From CAJBLF01 sp964542965 (lineage in GTDB: Bacteria; Patescibacteriota; Gracilibacteria; Absconditabacterales; Absconditicoccaceae): a stretch of DNA of 8,384 bases. The DNA lies in contig CAZIVH010000039.1 in the NCBI GenBank assembly GCA_964542965.1, forward strand, positions 1 through 8,384, read 5' to 3'. This document shows positions 1-6,500 of this stretch, piece after piece (the first letter of the stretch is position 1; every line of letters begins with the position of its first letter). The translations under genes were made by a program, and so were the position numbers. Under the pieces are notes generated by a model. That model made no database searches. It was given only the letters and a program-made list of their open reading frames with translations, and was not told where the DNA came from.

Positions 1-85
1 TTTGCATCACATGTTCAAGAAGCTCTGGAGGAGCATAATACTTGTCCATTGTGTTTACAGCCTCAAATACGAAACGAGCTCTCAT
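1..85 (-). CDS. 5' end of an unknown phage protein with MRARFVFE leader (partial)
   Basis: Twenty-eight codons are visible before the window ends, beginning MRARFVFEAVNTMDKYYAPP. The ATG at 85-83 follows the stop codon of the 119-aa gene directly (TAAATG, no spacer), which supports both the start and co-transcription. The first eight residues match those of the 149-aa protein at 5281-5730 (MRAKFVFE) except for one R/K change, while the following residues do not resemble it. This suggests a shared N-terminal leader on otherwise different proteins. The function cannot be judged from this fragment. Confidence 0.7.
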   Translation of the reverse strand, partial: MRARFVFEAVNTMDKYYAPPELLEHVMQ

Positions 86-445
86 TTACATAGTATCTAA
101 TTTTTCTTTAAGCTCTGTAACTTCATCGCTTTCAAGCACATCATATTCTATATTGGGCTGACGATGATTGCTTCCAGAATAATCCTCTAATGTAGAATCC
201 TCATCTATTAGTATTTCTATAAGATCATTGATATTATCAATTTCAAACTCTATAATTTCATAAACATGAGATTCAAGCAAATCCATAAAGACTTGATTTG
301 CGCGAAGCATTTGTAGTTTTTTCTTTTGCGCATCTGTAATTCTGGGATAAGTCATTTTTGTATCAAACAGCTCATTTAGCGCAGCTACAATATTAATGTT
401 TTCTGTGGAATTTTCATCTAAAGATTCTTTAATCAATTTTTCCAT
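86..445 (-). CDS. Acidic 119-aa phage protein of unknown function with ESL leader
   Basis: I do not recognise this protein. It is strongly acidic: by my count 29 Asp/Glu against 11 Lys/Arg, with the acid concentrated in a central stretch around residues 58-90 (repeated E-I-x-E/D-x-I patterns) and the C-terminus. It has no signal peptide or membrane segment and is probably soluble and mostly helical. The N-terminus MEKLIKESLDE aligns with the start of the 1461-aa enzyme (MKQLVCESLQE), sharing M1, L4, E7, S8, L9 and E11. The ATG at 445 is preceded by a 23-nt spacer holding the repeated element AAATATATAAAATAAA, so it may be transcribed from its own promoter as well as by read-through. The next gene starts immediately after its stop. 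Its charge would suit a DNA-mimic or a chaperone-like role, but that is a guess from composition alone. Confidence 0.8.
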   Translation of the reverse strand: MEKLIKESLDENSTENINIVAALNELFDTKMTYPRITDAQKKKLQMLRANQVFMDLLESHVYEIIEFEIDNINDLIEILIDEDSTLEDYSGSNHRQPNIEYDVLESDEVTELKEKLDTM

Positions 446-454
446 AATGAATAT

Positions 455-470
455 TTTATTTTATATATTT
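455..470 (-). promoter_or_regulatory. Repeated A/T element, candidate phage promoter (copy 1)
   Basis: Minus-strand sequence AAATATATAAAATAAA ends 9 nt before the ATG of the 119-aa acidic gene. The same 16 nt occur at 5739-5754 before the 149-aa gene, also with a short spacer (8 nt), and a 13-nt part occurs at 893-905. The core TATAAAATA resembles the T4 late promoter box TATAAATA with one extra A. Its placement suggests a -10-type element giving a very short leader, or an A/T-rich translation enhancer. The A/T-rich background makes chance matches more likely than usual. Confidence 0.4.
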
Positions 471-891
471 AAAATAGCGGTTTTGCTTTTGAACGTTTAG
501 GTTTTCTCCAATTTTCATAATCCCATGTGAGAGCGTCGTGACAAACAATGTTATGATTAATAATATCTATTGCTTGTTGTTTTTGAGTATCGTCGAGTTC
601 TGGGAGTGCATCAAGAAGTCTTTGTTTCATCTCTTCTACATTATCGGCCATGAGCTCTACTCCATAAATAGTTGAGAGAGCTTGAATAGGTGGATGATTA
701 TATGATAGTTTGCGGGCAAGAACACATACAAGGAAGTTGCCATTGCCTGCCGAATTGTCAATAAAAGTTTTTTCAAGAGCCCATACTTCAGGAGGAAGTT
801 TATCAAGCATTTCATCTACAAGAAGTAATGGAGTAAAGTCCTCGGCTGTTATTTTTCTGCGAGATTTACGTTTGTGTTCGATTTCTGTCAC
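469..891 (-). CDS. Truncated-type N6-adenine DNA methyltransferase: SAM-binding half without NPPY
   Basis: This 140-aa protein has the N-terminal half of a gamma-type N6-adenine methyltransferase. Visible motifs are motif X (FTPLLLVDEML, residues 19-29), motif I, the SAM-binding loop (DNSAGNGNFL, 45-54), motif II (YGVEL with acidic E79, then ADN) and a motif III-like HDALTWDYE (118-126). The protein ends 14 residues later at KPLF, before any motif IV (NPPY), so the catalytic half is absent. The DNA beyond its stop encodes a different protein, and I see no NPPY remnant in it, so this looks like a designed short form, not a fresh frameshift. I chose GTG at 891, 4 nt after the upstream stop. TTG at 909 would add six residues and overlap the 1461-aa gene by 14 nt. 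Its neighbour upstream carries NPPY with a degenerate motif I, so the two may form one active enzyme; alternatively it only binds SAM or acts in regulation. Confidence 0.85.
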   Translation of the reverse strand: MTEIEHKRKSRRKITAEDFTPLLLVDEMLDKLPPEVWALEKTFIDNSAGNGNFLVCVLARKLSYNHPPIQALSTIYGVELMADNVEEMKQRLLDALPELDDTQKQQAIDIINHNIVCHDALTWDYENWRKPKRSKAKPLF

Positions 892-892
892 A

Positions 893-905
893 ATTTTATA
901 TATTT
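893..905 (-). promoter_or_regulatory. Partial copy of the A/T element at the start of the methyltransferase half gene
   Basis: Minus-strand AAATATATAAAAT matches the first 13 nt of the 16-nt element at 455-470 and 5739-5754. It spans the last codons and stop of the 1461-aa gene and ends 1 nt before the GTG start at 891. That spacing is too short for a promoter serving this start, so it may be a fortuitous match or a translation-initiation signal. Confidence is low. Confidence 0.2.
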
Positions 906-3900
906 TCAATATAATCTATTTGTTCTTGGGTAAGATCAAAATATTTGTATAGTTGTTTATTAGTCCATTTTTTTGAAAAATCAATTTTAGGCAAATTACG
1001 GAAAACATTATATGCATATCTACCGTGTCTATAAAATCTATTTAAAAATTTAACAACGTTTGACAATAAATACGATTTAACATTTTCAGCATCATATTTA
1101 TCAAAATATAATACTCCTGCTTGTAAGCCGGCTCCAACATTACGTTTATCTGTTGAAAACCAATCATAATTTTTTTCTGAAAAATCAAAAATATGAGCTA
1201 CTATAAGTTTATTTCCTAAACCATATCCCTCAGTTTTATTTTTAGTAAATAATTTTTGTCTATCTTCCTTTGAAGAATAATAACATTCAAATGGAAATTT
1301 TTCAGATTTTTTATCATTATAAAATTTAATATTATTTATAGATATTGCTGTGCCTTTTTTGTATGGCATTTTTTCAAACTTGTTTAATTTTGCTATTATA
1401 GATAAAGACATGTCATCTGCTTTTCCTGTTACATCATGGCCCTTTAAAAAATTAAAATTTTCAACAGTTTTTTCAGATCCATCAAAGAATTTAATCTTTT
1501 TTGAGTAATTTCCTTTATAACTCGAAATAAAATATACAAATGAACTGCCTACATGAAAGTGTTTTGAACACTCATCAATATTGAGATAATATACATTATT
1601 TAGTTCATTTTTAAAAAATGTGCTTTTTAAAATTGTTTTTGGCGTTATTAACGCTACAATGTCATTAGAAATTTCAAATGCTTTTTTTGAAAATTTTGGC
1701 CAAAGTGCTGTAGAAGCTTGACTGCCACCCTTATTTTCTGTATAACTTACTCCTTGATATGGCGGGTTACCTATTACTACATCAAATTTTCCCATATTTA
1801 ATAATTCATTTATATTTGTATCTATATTTTTTATGTACTTAAAGTTAATAAGTTTTGCAGAGTCTCCAACTATATATTTAATAATATGTTCTGAAAGAGG
1901 GTCAATTATAACTACTGTTAATTTATTAAGGTTTTCAAATCCAATTTTATCAATAATAGAACATATGAAAGATCCGTTTTTTTCAAAAACAAGAATTTTA
2001 TTTGCGTTTTTTAATTCAAGGGAAATTTTAGAACATATTTCATCTGTTAAAGACAAAGGATCAAAAATAATAGATTCACTTAATCGTGTTAAGTCCATTT
2101 CATCATTAATGTCATGGTGGCGTTCTTTCATTCCTTCAAGTGTATTTTCTGTAGAAGTTTGACGCGTAATTCTTTCTAGCCATCTATTTAAGTAATTAAT
2201 ATCAATTTGTTTTGGATCATCGATATATTTTGGTACATATTTCACTCCGCGGCCTATCATTTCTAGCGCATCAATATCTGTTGTATTTATTGCATTATTT
2301 ATAAATTCACTAAATTGTTTAATAGTTGTAAATCCTTTTAGTATGCATACAATTAAAATTTTTGAAATATGATTTTTTATCATATTTCTATATTGTATTT
2401 GTTTGTCTTGTTTATTATCGAATTCAAATTCTAATTGTCTAACTCTTCTATTAATTTCATCTGTTTTTCCATTAATTCCTGTTGGATCTGTAATATCTAC
2501 TTTTCGTGTTCCAGTTGGCTCATGCCATGCATATTTTTCATCAAAATTGTCCGGAACTTGAGGATTATTAACGCATAATGAATATTTATAGTCAACCTCA
2601 CCCGAGGCTTCTTGAAGAGCGCGCTGTAAATCTTCAAATTGAGTAATTTGTTGCCATTCTACACCATCACTATTAAAAAAGTAATAATTTTTTAAAGTAT
2701 TTTTAATAATTTCTTCATAAGGTGTTTTAGGATCTTTTTCAATAGCTATTTTTTCTGCAACAGATACATGCAAATTCATAGCGTTATTCATATTACCTAA
2801 AAACACTCCTACATTATTCTTCGTTTCTGTGATTTTTCCATTTGAAGTCTTTTTAAAAGCTCTTCCTACTCTACCAGTTGCTTGTTCAAAAAATTTAACA
2901 CTATTTCCAATAGATCTTAAAAATATAATTGAACCCCATGCTGGAATATTTGTACCAGTAAGTAATGCATTACAAGTAAGAGTAATAGTATAATCATCAC
3001 CATCATCTTGATCAATTTTATCTTTAATTTCTTTTAGATTATCTTCATACGCAAGAAGTGGATGATAGTTTCCAAATGCATTTTTATCTTTTAAAAGATC
3101 TCTTAACATTGGAATATAGGTGTGTACACCTATTCCACCATGTCCAACAGGCAGTGCTACAATTATGTGTCTTTTTGCGTAATCACATAATTCTGGAGCT
3201 CCATGAATACTTAAAGAATCATAATCAGAGGTACTTCGTTTAATTTCTGAAGATAAAAGTCTTTTAAAAAATTCAACAATTGCATTTTCATACTTAAATT
3301 TCATGTTCCTTTTACCAGTAGTAATAGTTTTTTTATCAATTTCAAAAAATTTATCATATGTAAATGCATTTTTATCTCCTTCCCACTCTCCGTTTGCTTC
3401 CATTTCTTCTTTAATACGTGGAACTATTTCACTCATATTTAATTGATAATAATAGATATCTGGATAATCGGCAAACGCTTTATCTCCGCCCTTTCCTTCT
3501 TTATATTTTCTTTTTTCTTCGTATAATTCATTTCGAGTAAATAAAACTCTTTCATTGGGGCTAAAATATAATTCAGATGTGTTATTAAAAATATAATCAT
3601 ACGGAGTGCCTGTAATAATCAATAAGAACTTAAAATTATATTTTTTCTTTATGCTTGGCCACATTTTATTTGAAATATTGCTCAAAAATTTGTGAGCTTC
3701 TCCTATTGATAAAATTCCTATCCTTCTCTTTAATGGATTATATTCCGTGGTAGGATTTGCTGCAGTAGAACTCATGCCCAAATGCGGAAAACTTCCAAAT
3801 AATATAGGTACTTCATTTTTATTATGTGTTGGAATACGTCCTATAGATTTTATTTTGTGTTTCGGCCCAACAATATTAACTTTATTTTTGAACCACAATT

Positions 3901-5281
3901 TCGCTCTTTCAGGTAATTCTTTTTCACATCTTGCTGCAAATTTAGATGTAACATAAGGTACTATTCTTGAAAATGATGTATATACCTGTGAATTCATATT
4001 CATTCCTTGAACTTTGGACAATTCTTGAAACAATTCTAATTCAGTAGAAGGAATAGTAGCAACAGATACGTGAATGGTATTTTCATTAAACATTTTATTT
4101 CCATTTTCATCTACTTCATCATATTTAGTATCATGAATGTGAATAATTTGTTCTAGTGTTGCTAATTCTTTTCCTGATCCAGTGGCAGCAGCAAGAAGAA
4201 ATTTATCGAAACGTGGATTTGTTTTTCCATTAGTAATTTTTTCGTTCATTTCTTTATGAAATGGACGAGCTTCATATTTTTTTTCAGGCTCTACTTTAAA
4301 ATCTTTATTTTTTAATACATTTAATGCGTCTTTCCATTGCTTTTTAATTTGATCAAAAGTTTCTTCAGGTTTGTGCTGATGTAATTCATCTGACCCTATT
4401 CCAAATGCATTTTTTCTAGAACCCGATATTCCCGGAAAATCATCTCTAACAGCATCATCAAATTGCTGATGTTTACGATAAACATATTTTGGATCCATTT
4501 TTGTAGCAACATCAGTAACATCTTCACAAAATATTAAATCATCTGCATCAAGTAAAGCAGAAGCTTTTCCAAATGTATGTCGCATAGCGTATTGTTTAGC
4601 AGCTACTTCACTATTTTGATATGTTTCTCCAAATTTTACATAAGGCACGCCTTTCCATTCAAGATAAACTGCGTATAAATATAAAGGAAACCCAAAAAGA
4701 TTTGGCGGTTCGCCTCGTTCCCATGCTTTACGCATTTCATTAGCAATTCTTTTTTGTTGTCTTTCTTCTTTTTGTAATTTAGCTAAAGTTTCTTTATCTA
4801 CAGTTTTTTCTGGAATTTTTTCGGAAACTATTTTCGTAGGTTCTTGTTTAGTAGCTTCAACTTCTTTAGTTTTTTGAATTGGTTGAGTTTGTGTCAAAGT
4901 ATTTTTAATATTTTGTTCTTCTTTTGGCTCAATTTTTTCTTCTTGTTTTTTCTCAATTACATCTTCAAGCATATCTTTATATTCTCTGAACGAAGTAAAT
5001 TTGTTTTTGTCAAGTTCATTTGGAAGAATATTTAAAGGTTTAATATAAATTCGATAGCTTTTAAGAATACGTTCAAAATCAGAATTAGACACATCTTTTT
5101 TTGACATTAATTCAGCAAATAAATCTGCATATTCTGGATCTTGTGAAAAAGTTTCTTTGAATCTTATCCAACGAGGATCGCTTTCTTCAATACCCGCTTC
5201 TTGAAAAATCTTTTTTGATGTTTCCACGTTCTCGTTCAATTTAAAGAATTCTTGTAATGATTCACAAACTAATTGTTTCAT
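896..5281 (-). CDS. Giant GIY-YIG-like / SF2 helicase / N6-adenine methyltransferase fusion (restriction- or DarB-like enzyme)
   Basis: The 1461-aa protein has, in order: a leader MKQLVCESLQEFF; a helical N-terminal region (to about 105); a Lys/Glu-rich, probably disordered linker (107-187); a GIY-YIG/T5orf172-like domain (about 197-305; YLYAVYLEW, GVPYVKFGET at 211-220, candidate R234 and E299); and a superfamily 2 helicase (about 340-860). Helicase motifs are AATGSGK (motif I, 365-371), GEAH (527-530, replacing DEAH), TGTP (557-560), LTGTNIP (774-780) and QATGRVGRAF (800-809). A linker follows, then a methyltransferase (about 1070-1300) with degenerate motif I (LVFEKNGSF, 1097-1105), D1127 as motif II acid and intact IGNPPYQG (1170-1177). 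A target-recognition-like region ends in the Eco57I/type-ISP-style tail LPKIDFSKKWT...LTQEQIDYIE. The start overlaps the upstream stop (TAATG). It could be a single-chain restriction-modification enzyme, or a packaged anti-restriction protein like P1 DarB, which also joins helicase and methyltransferase. The domain calls for helicase and methyltransferase are firm; the nuclease call is moderate; the role is inferred. The gene is visibly more A/T-rich than its upstream neighbours. Confidence 0.92.
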   Translation of the reverse strand: MKQLVCESLQEFFKLNENVETSKKIFQEAGIEESDPRWIRFKETFSQDPEYADLFAELMSKKDVSNSDFERILKSYRIYIKPLNILPNELDKNKFTSFREYKDMLEDVIEKKQEEKIEPKEEQNIKNTLTQTQPIQKTKEVEATKQEPTKIVSEKIPEKTVDKETLAKLQKEERQQKRIANEMRKAWERGEPPNLFGFPLYLYAVYLEWKGVPYVKFGETYQNSEVAAKQYAMRHTFGKASALLDADDLIFCEDVTDVATKMDPKYVYRKHQQFDDAVRDDFPGISGSRKNAFGIGSDELHQHKPEETFDQIKKQWKDALNVLKNKDFKVEPEKKYEARPFHKEMNEKITNGKTNPRFDKFLLAAATGSGKELATLEQIIHIHDTKYDEVDENGNKMFNENTIHVSVATIPSTELELFQELSKVQGMNMNSQVYTSFSRIVPYVTSKFAARCEKELPERAKLWFKNKVNIVGPKHKIKSIGRIPTHNKNEVPILFGSFPHLGMSSTAANPTTEYNPLKRRIGILSIGEAHKFLSNISNKMWPSIKKKYNFKFLLIITGTPYDYIFNNTSELYFSPNERVLFTRNELYEEKRKYKEGKGGDKAFADYPDIYYYQLNMSEIVPRIKEEMEANGEWEGDKNAFTYDKFFEIDKKTITTGKRNMKFKYENAIVEFFKRLLSSEIKRSTSDYDSLSIHGAPELCDYAKRHIIVALPVGHGGIGVHTYIPMLRDLLKDKNAFGNYHPLLAYEDNLKEIKDKIDQDDGDDYTITLTCNALLTGTNIPAWGSIIFLRSIGNSVKFFEQATGRVGRAFKKTSNGKITETKNNVGVFLGNMNNAMNLHVSVAEKIAIEKDPKTPYEEIIKNTLKNYYFFNSDGVEWQQITQFEDLQRALQEASGEVDYKYSLCVNNPQVPDNFDEKYAWHEPTGTRKVDITDPTGINGKTDEINRRVRQLEFEFDNKQDKQIQYRNMIKNHISKILIVCILKGFTTIKQFSEFINNAINTTDIDALEMIGRGVKYVPKYIDDPKQIDINYLNRWLERITRQTSTENTLEGMKERHHDINDEMDLTRLSESIIFDPLSLTDEICSKISLELKNANKILVFEKNGSFICSIIDKIGFENLNKLTVVIIDPLSEHIIKYIVGDSAKLINFKYIKNIDTNINELLNMGKFDVVIGNPPYQGVSYTENKGGSQASTALWPKFSKKAFEISNDIVALITPKTILKSTFFKNELNNVYYLNIDECSKHFHVGSSFVYFISSYKGNYSKKIKFFDGSEKTVENFNFLKGHDVTGKADDMSLSIIAKLNKFEKMPYKKGTAISINNIKFYNDKKSEKFPFECYYSSKEDRQKLFTKNKTEGYGLGNKLIVAHIFDFSEKNYDWFSTDKRNVGAGLQAGVLYFDKYDAENVKSYLLSNVVKFLNRFYRHGRYAYNVFRNLPKIDFSKKWTNKQLYKYFDLTQEQIDYIENI

Positions 5282-5730
5282 TATTTATTGCCTAATTTTT
5301 TTGCTTTGCGTTCCATTGCCCATCTAATACGTCTAAGGTGTTCATCTTCAACGTATGATAGATCTTTTTTAGCTCTTCTTTTGTCTTCTGGATCTAAAAA
5401 TGCAGTATCTAAACCTCTTTCTCTTCTCCACATTTTTCTTAGTTTAAATTGAGCCTGTTTAATTTTATACGCTTTTTGCCATTTTTCATCATTATAAGTA
5501 TATGGGCTTGTATTTAAAACTTTAGGCTCCCCCTTTTTATACGGGCCACCTTCAAATTTCATATATTCTGCTTCCCAAGATTCTCTGGGGTCCCATCCTG
5601 CCCAATCAAGTTTCCAAGTTTTTTCGTATTGCTCATCATACCATTTTTGTCTGGCTTCCCAGCCGATGCCCATATCTTTTATAGGATCAGATTTCTCAGT
5701 AAACTTTTCAAACACGAACTTGGCTCGCAT
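5281..5730 (-). CDS. Tryptophan-rich basic phage protein with MRAKFVFE leader, unknown function
   Basis: This 149-aa protein begins MRAKFVFEKFTEKSDPIKDM, a leader shared in its first eight residues with the partial gene at 1-85. The body is unusual in composition, with nine tryptophans (six of them between about residues 24 and 52) and many Tyr. The C-terminal third is strongly basic, with Arg/Lys clusters such as LRKMWRRERG and MERKAKKLGNK, and may bind nucleic acid or the capsid interior. There is no signal peptide, membrane segment or catalytic motif that I can see. The ATG at 5730 is preceded at 8 nt by the repeated element at 5739-5754. Its stop overlaps the start of the 1461-aa enzyme (TAATG), so translation of the two is likely coupled and they may work together. 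A virion-associated role is my preferred guess; nothing in the sequence proves it. Confidence 0.8.
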   Translation of the reverse strand: MRAKFVFEKFTEKSDPIKDMGIGWEARQKWYDEQYEKTWKLDWAGWDPRESWEAEYMKFEGGPYKKGEPKVLNTSPYTYNDEKWQKAYKIKQAQFKLRKMWRRERGLDTAFLDPEDKRRAKKDLSYVEDEHLRRIRWAMERKAKKLGNK

Positions 5731-5738
5731 ATCTATAC

Positions 5739-5754
5739 TTTATTTTATATATTT
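5739..5754 (-). promoter_or_regulatory. Repeated A/T element, candidate phage promoter (copy 2)
   Basis: Minus-strand AAATATATAAAATAAA is identical over 16 nt to the copy at 455-470. It overlaps the last codons and stop of the 160-aa nuclease-like gene (encoding KYIK and stop) and lies 8 nt before the ATG of the 149-aa gene. Both copies are followed by one purine and then TAT. If it is a promoter, it would start a transcript covering the 149-aa, 1461-aa and methyltransferase-half genes. The overlap with coding sequence limits how freely it could have arisen, which makes the exact match more notable. Confidence 0.4.
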
Positions 5755-6222
5755 CACGAATTTACCAAGGAATTTCTTGTTATTTCGAATATAATCTTCG
5801 ATAAAGAAGTACTTACTATTATTTAACTTTGATTTTCTTAATTGATAGCCATTTCTTTCCAAACACTCTTTAAACTTTCCTGTGTTTACCCACAACAAAT
5901 CGCTCCCTTCTTCCAATTCAAACACGATAAAAGTTGAGTCTGAGTGTTCCAAAGTATTTCTTCCTCTATCATCAACCAGTGTAAAAGTTTTTCCGCATTT
6001 GATGTCTACTTTTATCTCATGCATCTTCTCGCCTTTTGCGAATGACTGAGTCTCATCGCACTTATATGAATAGTCATAATGCTTTCGCATGTCTTCTAAC
6101 ACACTGGATTTCTCCATAGTGACACGCATCCTCTGTTTCTTGAAGTATTCGAGTATTCGTTGAGCTACAAAGGGCTCCCGAGCAATACCACGTTGCTTAT
6201 CTTTACTATCTGCGTATGCCAT
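5740..6222 (-). CDS. PD-(D/E)XK nuclease-like phage protein
   Basis: This 160-aa protein shows the pattern of a small restriction-endonuclease-fold protein. A first helix contains GIAREPFVAQRILEYF (E16 as a candidate helix acid). It is followed by HYDYSY with D50, then EIKVDIKCGKTFTLVDDRG, in which D73-x-K75 forms the second half of a D...DxK site on adjacent beta strands. A further strand follows (STFIVFELEEGSDLLWVNT), then a basic C-terminus. This spacing fits single-domain PD-(D/E)XK enzymes such as resolvases and phage endonucleases, but I cannot name a family. The DNA target could be a branch or nick in phage replication, or the host chromosome. The ATG lies 1 nt after the previous stop (TAATATG), consistent with co-translation. 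An inactive structural homologue remains possible. Confidence 0.6.
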   Translation of the reverse strand: MAYADSKDKQRGIAREPFVAQRILEYFKKQRMRVTMEKSSVLEDMRKHYDYSYKCDETQSFAKGEKMHEIKVDIKCGKTFTLVDDRGRNTLEHSDSTFIVFELEEGSDLLWVNTGKFKECLERNGYQLRKSKLNNSKYFFIEDYIRNNKKFLGKFVKYIK

Positions 6223-6223
6223 A

Positions 6224-6499
6224 TTATTTTCTTGTTTTTGGTGTTACGCCCATGCCTGCTGATGCGAGATAAATGTCTGCGACGAACATTTGCATTCGGG
6301 GTAAGGAGTATATATTACTCATACTTTCTTTGTACTTAGCAGCCTTCTCCGGTGACACGGAGGTCTCTGGATTGGTAAGGATTTTGGTCAATTCGTTCTT
6401 CAATTGCTGAAGATTGTACTTCGTTATGTTTTTGACAATAGGTTCGAGTTGAGGTCCTACGGCCATCGAAGCTTGCGGAAGTCGAGTTAAATCTCTCAT
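6224..6499 (-). CDS. 91-aa phage hypothetical protein
   Basis: I do not recognise this protein. It begins MRDLTRLPQASMAVGPQLEP and contains a helical segment (NLQQLKNELTKIL, about residues 29-41), a short loop with SVSPEKAAKY, and a second segment rich in Met and aromatic residues (LPRMQMFVADIYLASAGMGV). It ends with a basic KTRK. There is no signal peptide, cysteine cluster or catalytic motif, and the last hydrophobic stretch is too short and polar for a confident membrane helix. The start is fixed by the junction TAA-T-ATG with the 78-aa gene upstream, and its own stop has the same 1-nt spacing to the nuclease-like gene. The three therefore form a tight operon. Base composition here is clearly less A/T-rich than in the 1461-aa gene. 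Confidence 0.75.
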   Translation of the reverse strand: MRDLTRLPQASMAVGPQLEPIVKNITKYNLQQLKNELTKILTNPETSVSPEKAAKYKESMSNIYSLPRMQMFVADIYLASAGMGVTPKTRK

Positions 6500-6500
6500 A

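Noticed and set aside
469..909. Frameshift breaking one methyltransferase gene into two
   Set aside because: I looked for NPPY after the stop at 469. The downstream sequence encodes an unrelated acidic protein with its own start and leader, and the NPPY half lies upstream, so a simple frameshift does not explain the arrangement.
710..952. Plus-strand open frame of 80 codons
   Set aside because: It is antisense to the methyltransferase half, whose SAM-binding motifs are clear on the minus strand; the plus-strand product has no recognisable features.
3747..3956. Plus-strand open frame of 69 codons within the helicase region, and similar ones at 1833-2162, 3058-3243, 4844-5035, 5629-5826 and 7773-7979
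   Set aside because: All lie opposite coherent minus-strand genes with motifs or operon junctions; they are chance frames in A/T-rich DNA.
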